Assembly: GCA_036873755.1 (NCBI GenBank)
Contig: JAVTVY010025292.1
Location: forward strand, 1 to 64,000
Source of the DNA: Hanleya hanleyi
Taxonomy: Eukaryota > Mollusca > Polyplacophora > Lepidopleurida > Hanleyidae
DNA length: 64,000 nucleotides
Direction: 5' to 3'
Below the pieces are notes generated by a model. That model searched no databases. It saw only the letters and a program-made list of their open reading frames with translations, and was not told where the DNA came from. Of this stretch, positions 39,016 through 51,901 are shown piece after piece. A program made the position numbers and the translations under genes. Position 1 is the stretch's first letter; each line of letters opens with the position of its first letter.

Positions 39016-39140
39016 GTTCTTTCAATGTACAAGCCCCCCTGTTCTGGGCTTAAGTTCTTTCAATGTTCAAGCCCCCTGTTCTGGGCTTAAGTTTTATCGA
39101 TTTCAATGTACAAGCCCCCCGTTCTGGGCTTCAGTTTTCA
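38990..39140 (+). repeat. Tandem copies of the protease 3' end with AAGCCC/GGGCTT hairpins
   Basis: About four units of the form TTTCAATGTACAAGCCCC...TTCTGGGCTTAAGTT begin at the last codons of the protease. Each contains an AAGCCC...GGGCTT inverted repeat. Spacing varies (about 37-45 bp). Confidence 0.75.
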
Positions 39141-39149
39141 CGTGGTTGT

Positions 39150-40076
39150 TCTCACGTTGTTGTTGTTGAATAAAAAAACAAAATGAGATCTCACCCAAAA
39201 ACCCCCTGTCTTGTGTGTTTTCTATATGAGCATAATGCATGAAGGCTATAACAGACATGTGGGGATTCGGTGAACTGGCTTCGAACACCGTGGAGAAAGT
39301 AGCCCATCAGTGGCCTAGGATAATCCGAAATTCACCCGCGCAGGCGTGCGGCCGGATAAGGCGCGCGCGCGCGCTGCGGTCGGAGTAACCCGCGCGCGCT
39401 GCGGCCGGGGCGGGGCCGGGCCGGAAAAAACACGGACCCTACGTCTAAGGGGAATATTGGAACTCTTCTGTGTTCGAAGGTAGTTTTAGTGAAACCCGGA
39501 AGCGACGTCTGTGCGCAGAACCCACACCACCACCCAACCCCAACCATGGACCCCTAGTGGTGGGTCAAACACACCCCCACGCATCCCCCAACATGCCTGC
39601 TTTCTATACTACGACCAGACTGCGCATGCGCAGACCCTTGAACACGGACGAACCTTGAGTCCAATCGGATGCTGCTTCACAAGAGCTTCAACATAAGACC
39701 TCATACGACTCCATCGGACCCATAGTGACCCATGTCAGCGCCAAAAATGTCTATTTCAATACACTTTCTCTACTGCGCATGCGCAGAATGACGTCAGTTC
39801 CACGTCACACCCACCCCGTCGGATACTCCCTCACGACTGCTTTACATTGATACCTCACTCGATCCCATCAGATCATTAGGGGCCTACCTAAACCCCAACA
39901 CGTCTATTTCTATACTACGGCCAGACTGCGCATGCGCAGACTATTGACAACGAACGACACACTAACCCAGGCGGATGCTCCCTCACGACAGCTTCAAAAT
40001 AAGACCCCATACGACACCATAGGATCATTAGGGGCTCACCTAAACCCTAAAACGTCTATTTCCACACTTTTTTCCA
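39150..40076. repeat. GC-rich CpG segment and extra NRF-1-type units of element 2
   Basis: AATAAA at ~39168 probably ends the protease transcript. A GCGCGC-rich stretch with GGGGCGGGGCC (39355-39425) is unlike its surroundings. From ~39540 the plus-orientation satellite units with TGCGCATGCGCAGA and TTGATACCTCACTCGA begin and run into the right TIR. Confidence 0.65.
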
Positions 40077-41297
40077 AGAATTCCCTGTCTGCGCATGCGC
40101 AGCATGTGGACAACGGCCGAGACCCTAGTCCAATCGGATGCGCCCTCACATAGGCTTCACATTGATACCTCACTCAACTCCATCGGCTCATTAGGGGCTC
40201 ACCTACATCCCAAAACGTCTATTTTCATACCCTTTCTATATTGCGCATGCACAGAATGACGATATTCCGACCCCACATCCACCCAGTGGGATGCCCCCTC
40301 ACATAGGCCTCACATTGATACCTCACTCGACCCTATCGGTCCATTAGGGACCCATCTAGACCCCAAAACGTCTATTTCCATTCCCTTGGTCTACCGGGCA
40401 TGCGCAGAATGACCATATCCCAACCCCACACCCAGCCCATCGGATGCCCCTCACATAGGCTTCACATTTATACCTCACTCGACCCCATCGGTCCATTAGT
40501 GGCTCCCCTAGATCCCAAAACGACTATTTCCATACCCTTGGTCTACCGTGCATGCGCAGAATAACCATATTCCAACCCCACACCCAGTCCATCGGATGCC
40601 CCCGCACATATGCTTCACATTGATACCTCACTGGACTCCATCGAACCACTAGGGACTCCCCTAGACCCCAAAACGTCTATTTCCATACACTTGGTCTACC
40701 GCGCATGCACAGAATGACGATATTTCAACCCCACGTCCACCCCATCGGATGCCCCTTCACGAATGCTTCACATTGATACCTCATACGACCCAATCGATAC
40801 ACTAGGGACCCCTCTCGCCCCCTTCGGGGATCTTCGTGTCTCTTCGGGCACCTCCGTGTCTCTTCGGTGATCTCCGTGACATCTTCGCAACATTGTAGCG
40901 AACGTGCAACAATGTTGCAATTCGGGGAGCCAGGTGTTCGGCACGTGACAACCCCAAGCAGACGACAGCGAAATTCTGGCGGGAAATGCAACATTGTAGC
41001 GAACGTGCAACAATGTTGCAATTCGGGGAGCCAGGTGTTCGGCACGTGACAACCCCAAGCAGACGACAGCGAAGTTCTGGCGAGAAAAACCCCATCCGAA
41101 AAGACACGCAGGTGAACGACATTGTTGAAAAACCCCACAGACAGGTCAGTACATATCCTATCATGTTCACAGGTCACGCGCCATTCTCCCAGACCGGAAG
41201 GGACGTCATACCTACAACAGCGCCGCCTGGTGGAAAAAGGGGAACCAAGAGTTACCTCCCTGGAAAATGGGAGGCGAAATCACCTTACACTACTACT
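40077..41297. repeat. Right TIR of element 2
   Basis: It is the inverse of 29607..30829, with the same order of NRF-1-type units, CTTCGGG... units, CAACATTG repeats and terminus ACACTACTACT at 41297. Confidence 0.88.
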
Positions 41298-41303
41298 ATC
41301 AGC

Positions 41304-43851
41304 AGTGCTATATCGTTCCTTCCATTTATTATTATCCCCCTGGTATCCCTTTCTCGCAGCATGGATCTTATAATGTTGAATTTGGCAGACCTAATTATTG
41401 CAACATGCTTGTGTCTGAGGTAGTTCACTCGAGATTGAAGGAGGCAGTTCATTCGAGGATAACCTGTATAGGGAAGATCGGGGTACAGTTTGACATTTGG
41501 CACAGTACGACAAGCCATCACGGACAAATATGCAATTTAATTGTATCGATTTGTTTTATCTCAGATATATATATTAGTTCTTTTCACGAAACGGAATATA
41601 TCATGCACCCGGGGAGAACTTGGATACTTTTGCCGGGGCGCACTGGGACATAATAATCAAATAGTGAAATTTCATCCAGAGATAATATTAAAGTGCATTA
41701 TTTTGTTTCCTAGATAATAGTAATTACTAATCCCATTAGATTTCAAAGTCAGATGTTTCCGTTGGAATGAGAATCACACAAAATATTTTTTCTTCAAATA
41801 TGGCCTCTCAGAAATATTTTATGTAACACAGGGGTCTAAAATAGCAAATAAATTGGCCATTGCTGTTGAATCGTCTAAACTCTTATGAAACATAACAGTA
41901 TACATGTACTTGATTTAAAATGTATTTTGATTATTGTCCCACCCAAGTGGGTGTCCCAGCGTGCCCTGTACCTGGGCACATTGGGACACTTTTTCCCTAC
42001 ATGTAATTCTGGAGGAAAGTATAACAGATATTTTAGAATTTCTCTGTATAATTATGTCAAACTAAATAGTTATAACTAAAGCAACGAAGGCTACGCTACA
42101 GGACGATAATAGCGCAGATTTCTGCAAAAACATGGCAAAAAATACTCCAATCCAGGGCGCTGCCGTCAATGCTCTTGAACAGTTTGTCAAGGATACACTA
42201 TCTCATCGTGACTGTCCACAGACGCTGCTCCCGAGTGAGACGAATACATTATTTCTTCTTCGCTGACCTTAACAATATATATGTACCGTTTAATCCCATT
42301 TCCGTGCAAAATCCAGCTATCTTCTAAATGTATTGTTTTATCTAAACTAGCAAATACCCATGGAAAATTTTTCATTGAAGAAATAACGCACTTCATTAGT
42401 TTATTAATCAGTTTACGGTGTCGATCCCTGTGAAGATGATAATTGGCAGGAGTTCAGTATTGATGAATTATAAACTGTTTGTACGGAAAGGGGTAATAGT
42501 AGCGGTTGGTGTGTGATGAACAAGACAATGGAGTACACGGGTGTTGCTTCATTTATGTATAGTGAAGAATATTATGTAAAACCAGGTCTGTTTAGAGGCT
42601 TGATACGTAAATGACCTTCCGCAAGGAATTCACAAAGGCAATTGCTGTAAAGTAGGCATGTTACATGACAGTAACATAATTTACCTATCGAAGTATGAGT
42701 CAGAAAAAAAGAACCAGATATAGACAAACAAACAGTATAGCGGGCCCTCAATAACGTGGTGGCGGTGATGCGACGGAATTTTGAGTTGGGTTACGATTCT
42801 TGGATACGCTATCGTATTTAATGCAGCGCTGTGCAGATGTGAGCTGTGACAGACAAACATTCGGACATTTCAGCTCTGACAGACTTACGGACTTTTCAGG
42901 TCGGCTCTTTTGATAGGTACACTCGCCTCATCTTCATTTTATCCAGCCAATTTCCACGTTCCCACTTCGAACCTGCCTTGATCTCCCTTTCCTAGGTTAA
43001 AAGATAGTGATTTCCTTTAAAGGTCTTCTAGCCGAGAATTTTGAGCAGCAACATCCATCCAATTTGATAAATTTTGATAGACATTTTCATTATCTACAAA
43101 CAGTTAGAATATGAGAAAAGTTAAATACTACTTGTATGATTTTTTCACGAATATATGCTTCAAAAGTATGGCTATTCCCTATATTTTCCGTATTATCAAA
43201 TGGAGCATGGGTTAGTCCACTTAACATTGTCTACAGCTGAAAAATGCACATGATCCTATATTTTTCCTCATATTACAAGGTTAGGAATGTAACAACACGC
43301 AGTATTCAAAAAGTTAATCACTTTGATTCACCACCAACGAACATCCTTAATAGTATAAATATTTACTAATTGTTTATTATCTCGTATATATCATTTATTT
43401 TCACCATCTTGAGCTCTTAAATTTTGTTTATTTATCTCTTTTTAACTCCCTGGGAGCCATTGAAATATATTTTTGAACGAAAGTCCGCTCCTCATTTAAG
43501 CAAGGCAATGCTACAAATTACGTTTGATAAATCTGGCATAAATAACTCATCTTAGACTTGAAATGCCATTAAGCCATAACAACCTGTACATGACAGAAAC
43601 GTGTAGGCCGGCAAACTTGTATTACACAATATCTTTCACTTGATTCTTTTTCATGATATCTCTCTTCCCTATTCTTTGTCATTTGTATAAGGCTTGTAAC
43701 GATATCAAGTAAACTAAGAAATGTACTATGAAATATAAAGCACTTTATTGTTGATCCGCGAAATCTGACTGGAAAGCGGCCCTTAAACTACAATTACCAT
43801 CATGGACGTGTTAGCCATAATTAAACAAATATCGTATTGTTAAGGTGGATA
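41304..43851. other. AT-rich host DNA, no gene recognised
   Basis: About 2.5 kb with only short frames. I see no exon-like or repeat structure that I can support. Confidence 0.4.
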
Positions 43852-43857
43852 CACATC

Positions 43858-45139
43858 AGTAGTATAGTAAGTGCATTTCGAGGGTAGTCCACCTCACTGC
43901 GTATGCGCGAATGAGGTGAAATGGAGCGTTGCGCAGGGCGGTGTGTGAAGGTGTTCTGCGCAGGTATGACGACAGTTCCGGTCTGGTTGAATCGGGCATG
44001 CCCATGAGGGGATGGATTCCTCCGTGGTGCTGCGGTCTGGCGGTGATGCGGTGTGCCTTCGCGGACCGACAGTAGTCCCAAACCCGTTGGTTTTCGTGAT
44101 GATGTTCGGCAGTCTGTAGGGACCGCTAGTGGACCGATTGGGTCGAGTGAGGTATCAATATGAAGCATTCGCGAGGGATTATCCAACGGGCTGGGTGTGA
44201 CGTGGAACTGACGTCATTCTGCGCATGCGCAGTAGAGAAAGTGTATGGAAATAGACGTTTTGGGGTCTAGGTGGGTCACTAGTGGGCCGATGGGGTCCGA
44301 AGCATCCATCTGGACTAGAGTATCGTTCGTTGTCAACATTCTGCGCATGCGCAAACAGGGAATTGTGGGAAAAGGGTATGGAAACAGACGTTTTGGGGTC
44401 TGGGTGAGCCCCTAATGATCCGATGGAGTCGAGTGAGGTATCGTTGTGAAGGATACGTGAGGGAGCATCTGCCTAGACTAGTGTGTCGTCCGTTGTCAAC
44501 ATTCTGCGCATGCGCAGACAGGGAATTGTGGGAAAAGGGTATGGAAATACGAATCACGAATGCTCCACATTGATACCTCACTCGATCCAATCGGCCCACT
44601 AGTGACCCACCTAGACCCTAAAACGTCTATTTCCATACCCTTTTCCCACAATTCCCTGTCTGCGCATGCGCAGAACGTTGACAGCGAACGATACACTAGT
44701 CCAGGTGGATGCTCCACTAGTGACCCACCTAGACCCCAAAACGTTTATTTCCATACACTTTCTCTACTGCGCATGCGCAGAATGACGTCAGTTCCACATC
44801 ACATCCAGCCCGTTGGATACTCCCTCACGAACGCTTCATATTGATACCTCACTCGACCCAATCGGTCCACTAGCGGTCCCTACAGACTGCCGAACATTCT
44901 CACGAAAACCCACGGTTTTGGGACTACTTTCGGTCCGCGGAGGCAGACCACATCACCGCCAGACCGCATCACCACGGAGGAATCCATTCCCTCATGGCAC
45001 GCCCGATTCATCCGGACCGGAAGTGACGTCATACCTGCGCAGAACACCTTCACACACCGCTCTGCGCAACGCCCCATTTCACCTCATTCTCGCATGCGCA
45101 GTGAGGTTGACTGCCCTCGAAATGCACTTACTATACTAT
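43858..45139. mobile_element. Element 3: head-to-head TIR remnant of a Maverick (1.3 kb)
   Basis: The left end AGTAGTATAGTAAGTG and right end (minus strand ATAGTATAGTAAGTG) are flanked by CACATC (43852..43857 and 45140..45145). The two halves are inverse copies meeting near 44560. Each carries an ETS/CRE-like GGAAGTGACGTCA or a close variant, CACCGCCAGACCGCATCACC and NRF-1-type units. No internal genes remain. Confidence 0.85.
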
Positions 45140-45222
45140 CACATCCCATTGATATTGTGTTACAGCAGTAGCTATGGATTAGTACACATCGGTATGGGAA
45201 CAAACAGTTCCGGATCTCTGAG

Positions 45223-45735
45223 AACACGAACGCTGCAGGTGAGAAAGGAAAGAATTTCCCACAAGATAATGTCCCTTCTCCAATGCTTTCATAATAACTC
45301 TTTAACAAATCTTGAACTAATGTCCCAGATAAGTGAACGGACATTTTCTTCACCGGTCTGCTCAATATTTACCGTGACTTTTTTATTTATATATAGAAGA
45401 ATCAGAACTTTGGAAAAAAAACCCCGATGTTACCAATGATATTATAATATATTATAATTACTGTAACGTAATGGGCAGAATATCACTTTCTGGATCCGGG
45501 GTAACAACAATATTTATTTGAGGCAATTGAATGAACCCTCATAACACACACAAACGGTCTGCACGGATTTCTCATGCCTGGTGGGAAGGTTTAATCATAT
45601 CATTTATTTTTGAATGTCTTTAATGTTGCAAAGCTATCTCTCATTTGCATAAGTTTGGCAAAATAACATGGTTGAAGAGCCCATGAAATGGAGGAAGTAT
45701 GGAAGTAACTATAGGGATGTAATACATATATCAGC
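45223..45735. repeat. ~500 bp direct repeat, copy 1
   Basis: GAACACGAACGCTGCAGGTG to GGGATGTAATACATATA recurs at 47716..48127 with about 90% identity by eye. The LINE fragment and foldback element lie between the copies. Confidence 0.7.
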
Positions 45736-45779
45736 ATGAATGGATTACATCTGTTAGAAACATATTTGGAGAAACTGAT

Positions 45780-46290
45780 ATGTATACTATTTGGGTGAAT
45801 CAAAATCCACATAACCTGAAATCCATGAAAATGAATCTTGAGAAAAGACTACAAGACCAGTACTATCAATTTTGGCTTGAAAAATCAGCAAATTCATCGA
45901 AAGGCATTTTATATTCAGCAATTAATGAAACTCTTTATTTTGAAAATTATCTTATCATTCTGAATCCAAAATTAAGAATAGCTTAAACTAAAGTTAGAGC
46001 TGTAAGTCATAAATTTCCTATAGAAATTGGACGGTGGAAGGATATTCCGAAAGAAGAAAGATTGTGTGAATTCTGTGACCAAAATTCTATTGGTGATGAG
46101 TTTCATTATTTGCTTGTCTGTCCATCTTTTCAAAATTCCATGAAAATCTATATAAAAGAATACTATTACAAATACCCTAGCTTTTATAAATTATCTGGCT
46201 TATGAAGAACAAAATATGCACCCCAACTGATCAAGCTACATGGCTAAATATACAGATTATAATGCAAAAATTAACTGAACAGCCATATTA
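45780..46290 (+). mobile_element. LINE 3' fragment (C-terminal region past the reverse transcriptase)
   Basis: The frame 45780-45986, then continuing past a stop, reads KFPIEIGRWKDIPKEERLCE and FCDQNSIGDEFHYLLVCPSF. This zinc-binding C-terminal segment is common in CR1/L2-type LINE ORF2 proteins of invertebrates. It is 5' truncated. Confidence 0.6.
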
Positions 46291-46774
46291 GTTTAGTATA
46301 TCCGTGTATGTTCCAATCCGTTTGTGTACCAAGGGAGATTATCCATGCGGCCAGCTGTGTATTAAATCCCCTTGGCCGAAAGGTAATACAGTAGGCAACA
46401 AACTGTGAAACAAATTTAATAATCCTTATACATTTCATATATTGTATACTAACAATGTATCTCAGTACTGAACGTTTATCGAATACGTGTATTAATATTC
46501 GTCTTCAGCATGTGTATTTTCCGATTACTTAACTGGACTGCATTCACTTACCAGAATATTCCTGCAATAACTTAATACATTTTGACTAACTCGGTTATTC
46601 AACACTAGGTTATTATTGTGCTCTCGGTAAATCTTTCTGTGATTTACAATGTATATGTAAATGACGGCGCAGTTTCTGTCAATATAATTTGAATATATTG
46701 TTTTTCATCATATACCACTGGAAGCCGCTGAGTGGCCTGGGTGTAATAAAGTGAATTAAATCGAAAATTGGGAG

Positions 46775-47700
46775 TACAGTCATGTTCCCCCCCCTGTCCC
46801 ATTCCCCGTCATTTTCCCCTGTCATGTTCCCCTGGACATATTCCCCCCTGTCATATTCCCCCTCTTATATTTACTTGTCCATATAGCTGTTGTGGGTTAA
46901 ATATTTAGGTAATTTTTCCTTCCAGTATAAAATAATGCCAATTTTTATTTATCATAAACTGTTACAGGAAAAGACAAATGTTGTTTTTTTAATGTAATTC
47001 CATCAATAAATTATTTTCTTCACAGATATATCTTTAAGTAGTCTTAGATAGGCACAAATTTTACCAACCAATAAAAGTAACAGAATTATTTGAATGGCAC
47101 AATTATAATTGATATAGGTAGATAGATTAAGCTTCTTGAATTATTATATATTTATTAGCCTCCTATTGATTGGAGATTAACTGGTACGGGTGAGTTTATG
47201 ATTAGAATTTTGAAATTAAACCATCTTCTGTGTGAGCAGGTAATCTCTTAATCTTCAGGTAAGTCAAAATGCAAGGGTTTCAAAACTGCATCTCAGGTTG
47301 GGGAGGGGGTAGTTAACCTGCTAACAATTGGCAGTAGGTGTGAAAAGAATTCCCCCCTCATTAAGTTTGAGTACATACATCTAATGATACATAAATGCAC
47401 ACATGATCGGGCCAACAAAACCTGATTGGTTGGTAAAATTTGTGCTTATCTAAGACTACTTAAAGATATATCTGTGAAGAAAATAATTTATTGATGGAAT
47501 TACATTATGATAAATAAAAATTGGCATTATTTTACTGGAAGAAAAAATTACCTAAATATTTAACTCACAACAGCTATATAGCCAAGTAAATATAAGGGGG
47601 GAATATGACAGGGGGGGAATATGTCCAGGGGGAACATGACAGGGGGGAAATGACACAGGGGGGAACATGACAGGGGAAATGACCGAAAATGACCGTGTTC
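46775..47700. repeat. Foldback element with ~300 bp arms
   Basis: The left arm 46775-47085 (ATTCCCCCCTGTCATATTCCCC ... GTAAATATAAG-type core, TAAGTAGTCTTAGATAGGCAC) is mirrored by 47413-47700. The centre is AT-rich without a frame. The arms begin with C-rich/G-rich CATGTTCCCC-type short repeats. Confidence 0.65.
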
Positions 47701-47715
47701 AAATTCCGAAAATTG

Positions 47716-48127
47716 AGAACACGAACGCTGCAGGTGTGAAAGGAAAGAATTTCCCACGAGATAATGTCCCTTCTTCAATGCTTTCATTTAGGACAAATCT
47801 TGAACTAATGTCCCAAATAAGTGGAACGATGTTACAAATGAAAGTATAATGTATTATAGCTACTGTAACGTGATGAGCAGAATATCATTTTCTGGGTGCG
47901 GGGTAACAACAATATTTAGTTGAGGCGATTGAATGAATCCTCATAACACACACAAGCGGTCTGCTCAGATTTGCTCATGCCTGATGAGAAGGTTTAATCA
48001 TATCATTTATTTGTGAATGTCTTTAATGTTGCAAAGCTATCTCTCCTTTGCATAAGATTGGCAAAATAACATGGTTGAAGAGCCCATAAAATAGAGGAAC
48101 TAGGGAAGTAACTAGGGATTTAATATA
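47716..48127. repeat. ~500 bp direct repeat, copy 2
   Basis: Counterpart of 45223..45735, with a short internal deletion after ATGCTTTCAT. Confidence 0.7.
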
Positions 48128-49064
48128 TATGTCTGACATTAGTTGTAGTATAGGCCTGCAGTTTGATACCATAAGAATGGAATGCTACTTTACTATCATA
48201 TCACATGCAAGCATGCCCAAGATCATCCGCACGTGTCTGTTTAAATATCGCTAGTTTAGTATTCGATATTTTTTTTATAATATGCCTTAAAGTAATGTAG
48301 TCCAGTGATATTTGAGTTTATAGACAACATGTCGCCGAATATCAACCTGATCAATAGGTTAAATATCGACTTTAACTCGGTCACACTTCGTTAGGATAAT
48401 TTAATTATCACGTCCATAGAAGCTTCTGGAAAGTGTACTTCACATCGTATTCACCAGGTGAGACAAACCAAAAGTTTATCAGACGCCGCGCGTCTTCTTT
48501 GTCACCCTAAGTGTTGATTAGAAAAAGACGGCTTAACTTCATAATGGAAGCTAAAACAATCAAGTAGAGCTCAAACAGTCAACACGGATCAGTGGGTGGC
48601 AGTCCGGAGCATTATTTCTACCGTCATCAAAGTCGATTATTATTGGGGTGATAATTATGAAAGAATATTCCGACTCTTTACTGAATCAATTGCCTATTAT
48701 TTATCAAAATAACTGGAGACGTACGAAGCCATTTCTTTGCAACACACTTCCTGTTTTACCGAAAGGGCAGACACTGCCGACTGACAGCTTCTACTCTGAT
48801 CCCACGATTTCCGGACTGTCTGGAGTTGGTCTTGTCGCCTGTCACTGCTGACCAGTGGTCTCAGCGGCACGCTTAGACAGACTGTCGGCGATGCCCGTTT
48901 ATCATAGGATTTGGCCCCCGGGTCGATCAACCAAAGTTGAAATATATTGTTTCTACATGTATATAAGTGAGAGAGATCGAAAATTGTTCGTATCACATTT
49001 TACTCTGTTCGACAACACAACTAAGCAGCTCATTCAATCTGCCACTCCACCTAATACGACAACC
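48128..49064. other. Upstream region of the Arf-like gene
   Basis: No TATA box or exon was identified with confidence. A 5' untranslated exon could lie here. Confidence 0.3.
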
Positions 49065-50935
49065 ATGGGCAAGATTCTATCAAGGATTCAGGAGATTTTT
49101 GGAGAGTTTCATCTAACACCAGCCAGACTTCTCATGGTCGGACTCGATGGGGCAGGTATGTTGAATTCTTTTTTCCGATTTTTAGTAAATTTATTCAATA
49201 AAGAAAACATAATACACAGTTTAGCTGACTGATGAAGATAATAACTGTAAAGTTACCGTTACACCGGCTATCCATTTGACTGATGAAGATAATAACTGTA
49301 AAGTTACCGTTACACCGGCTATCCATTTGACTGATGAAGATAATAACTGTAAAGTTACCGTTACACCGGCTATCCATTTGACTGATGAAGATAATAACTG
49401 TAAAGTTACCGTTACACCGGCTATCCATTTGACTGATGAAGATAATAACTGTAAAGTTACCGTTACACCGGCTATCCATTTGACTGATGAAGATAATAAC
49501 TGTAAAGTTACCGTTACACCGGCTATCCATTTTCTTCATCTTATCGAGTATTTAATAGAACTAATTTAAAGTGCGAGATCTTTTCAACGTTTCAATTCGA
49601 TTGGCTCAAGAGAGCCAATTTTAAAAAATAATTTCTACATAGTCTGGTTATTTCAAATGCGGCTATAAAATTACTACAAATATCCGAAACAAATATAAAA
49701 TCTTGCATATTCACCGATCAAATTTATAAGGTGAATTCATTTCATTACGTAATTACATTGAGCGTTGTGTTTTTACAGGCAAAACCACCATATTATACAA
49801 GATTAAGCTTGAGGATGATGACATTGAGACCATACCGACTGTAGGTTTTAACGTGGAGACAGTGACTGTGTGTAATAATGTCACCTTTACTGTGTGGGAT
49901 GTGGGTGGACAGGAGAAACTCCGACGACTCTGGAGCATGTACTTCAAGGGATCTCATGGTTCGTCTTTTCATTTATTTATTTCTTAATACTTTTGTTGAA
50001 TAAAGAAGATGGTACCTCAAAGCGGGAATTTTGCCAAAGTAATGAAGAATGCATTTCTTTCTTCTTCTTTTTTTTCATTTCTCTGAAATCATTCACTAGT
50101 ATTCCGATTTCAATGTTAGACCTTCGCTAACAGGCAAATATTCGGTTAACTGAATTGAGTACATATTGCCATTTCTGAAAAAAAAATCCGGCATCGTGTC
50201 AGAGAGGTTAGTTGCTTGTAGTTCTTATATATATTTTCGTAATTTTACTCGAGTTCTTCATTGGAATATAGTACCATAGAAATGTCTAAACAATATTGCT
50301 AACCACAGTTGAATAATGCAGTTCGTCCCTTTTTGTTTAGGCATATTATTCGTTGTGGATAGTTCTGACAAGGAGAGAATGCCGGAAGCTCGCGAAGAAC
50401 TGCAGCGCATGTGCAAAGCGGAAGAGTTGAAGGGCGTTCCACTGATTGTGATAGCCAACAAGCAAGACCTCAAAGGTGTGTACCATTAACCTGCTTATTT
50501 CCTATAGCTAAATCACCAGTGAGTGACAAAAGAATTGTATCTGAAAGAAAATCAGTAACCTGATTTTGACAAATGCATATAATCGTATTTCTCTGCGCTA
50601 TTTTTCTGTAAATCTGAATCCATCTTGTCTATTCTCTTTTATAGCGGTTATATGACTATTTCAATGCTGCATGGTTTTTCACGAGATAGAACTATCTATA
50701 TTTGTGTATCCATGTTTATTTATTTCGTCGCTTGTCTTCGCTTAAAGGTGCCATGTCGACTTCGAAGATAGCTGATTGGTTGAGTCTAGGGAAAATCAAG
50801 GACAGATACTGGTGTGTACAGTCAGCATGCGCGACGAGAGGGGATGGGATTATCGAGGCGATGACGACAATGGCGTCTTTGGTAAAGAACTACAAGAAAA
50901 ACAGCAACAAGTGGAAGAAATCCAGCTACATATGA
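49065..50935 (+). CDS. Arf-like small GTPase, four coding exons
   Basis: Exons 49065..49155, 49779..49958, 50341..50475 and 50748..50935 have GT-AG introns and join in frame to 197 residues plus stop. MGKILSR suggests N-myristoylation at Gly2. GTPase motifs: G1 GLDGAGKTT (split by intron 1), switch [13 protein letters not shown]3 [14 protein letters not shown]4 NKQD, G5 SACA. The order and spacing are those of Arf/Arl proteins, which regulate membrane traffic in GTP- and membrane-bound form. The C-terminus is extended and lysine-rich ([15 protein letters not shown]). I cannot assign an Arl subtype. Intron 1 holds a six-copy 51-bp repeat. Confidence 0.93.
49227..49532. repeat. 51-bp tandem repeat, six near-perfect copies, in intron 1
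   Basis: The unit starts GACTGATGAAGATAATAACT and ends CGGCTATCCATTT. Six copies are almost identical. The period is a multiple of three, so both strands stay open, but the position inside the intron argues against coding. Confidence 0.9.
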
Positions 50936-51502
50936 GTAGCGTATATGCTATGGACAAACTATAACATGCTTGTCAGTGCTCTCGACCCGTGCTCGGTCAC
51001 ACGACGTAAGACGCTTCCAATGTGTGCTGGAATGACAAGTATTCCACACATTTCGTGTGATCCTGTTTTGTTTAACACTAAAGTGCTACTTGTGCGAATC
51101 CTGTAATACTGGACTATAATTGTAACCGAACAAAAAATAAAATAAAATAAATAAAATAACCACAAACAGAGATGAGTTGCAAATTGTATATACACTGTCC
51201 ATATGTGCATAGTAATAAAAGAGAATATACATACATATTGCGTTACATTTACTTCCAGTGTATTTGATTATTTTTGATTTTGTTCGAAATATCGTTCTCC
51301 TGGCACAAATTGACGTTTCAACATGTTCATAGGTTACTGTGACAATTTTCTTTGTCTATTGCTTTGCTTAATAGGTAAAGTTTAATAGGCCGATGGCGGA
51401 TTTAATCATTTATATTGAATGTATCTTAATCGGACACTTGTAAATTGACAGTGTTTAGACGCAAATTATTAGCATTATTACAGTTAATGGACCCGTAATC
51501 AG
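50936..51502. other. 3' region of the Arf-like gene and host spacer
   Basis: Several AATAAA signals occur (51135-51160, 51214). Nothing else is recognised. Confidence 0.4.
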
Positions 51503-51514
51503 CTGGTCTGAGAA

Positions 51515-51901
51515 AGACTGCGGTGGTCTAATGGTTAGAGCGTCGGCCTCGTAAGCCGTAGGTACTGGGTTCGATCCCAGGCTGGGTCATACCTAAGACT
51601 TGAAAATGGGACTTGTTGCTTCCTCGCTTACGCTCAGCATTAATGATAGAACAAGGACTGGTTCGCTCGGTGTCAGTATAATGTGACTGAGTGGGGTACC
51701 ATGTCTGCCTACGGCATGGTATTTCAGTGGGACAGCACTATAAAAATGGCAGCATTAGATCTGCTCTGTTACAAGTAGGTACCCCCGCCCCTCCCCTCTC
51801 CCTCCCCTCTCCCTCCCCTCCCTTCCCATCCCCGTCGTGATATAGCTGAAAAATGTTGAGAGCGACATTAAATCCTATTCACTCACTCACTCACTCACTC
51901 A
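51515..51901 (+). mobile_element. tRNA-headed SINE with 12-bp TSD
   Basis: The head has an A box (TGGTCTAATGGTTAGAGCG) and B box (GGTTCGATCCC) around an anticodon-like CTCGTAA loop, but a degenerate acceptor stem. A body and a tail GCGACATTAAATCCTATTC plus CACT repeats follow. It is flanked by CTGGTCTGAGAA (51503..51514 and 51902..51913). Confidence 0.88.

Larger units (their letters stand above)
29607..41297. mobile_element. Element 2: deleted Maverick, 11.7 kb
   Basis: The left end AGTAATAGTGTAAGGTG and right end (minus strand AGTAGTAGTGTAAGGTG) are flanked by perfect ATCAGC duplications (29601..29606 and 41298..41303). TIRs of about 1.2 kb (29607-30829 and 40077-41297) match in inverted orientation. 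Inside, gene order equals element 1 from the end of integrase to protease. PolB and the whole early half are missing and the left deletion joint falls inside integrase. Secondary insertions: a 5S SINE and a Penelope-like element. Confidence 0.92.

Noticed and set aside
40725..41177. Three overlapping minus-strand frames in the right TIR of element 2
   Set aside because: The same frames appear inverted at 29727-30180; they are repeat readings.
49195..49569. Repeat-encoded proteins on both strands in intron 1
   Set aside because: A 51-bp period keeps any frame open; splice sites place it inside an intron.
51515..51590. Functional tRNA-Thr gene
   Set aside because: The acceptor stem does not pair and the sequence continues into a SINE body flanked by a 12-bp TSD.
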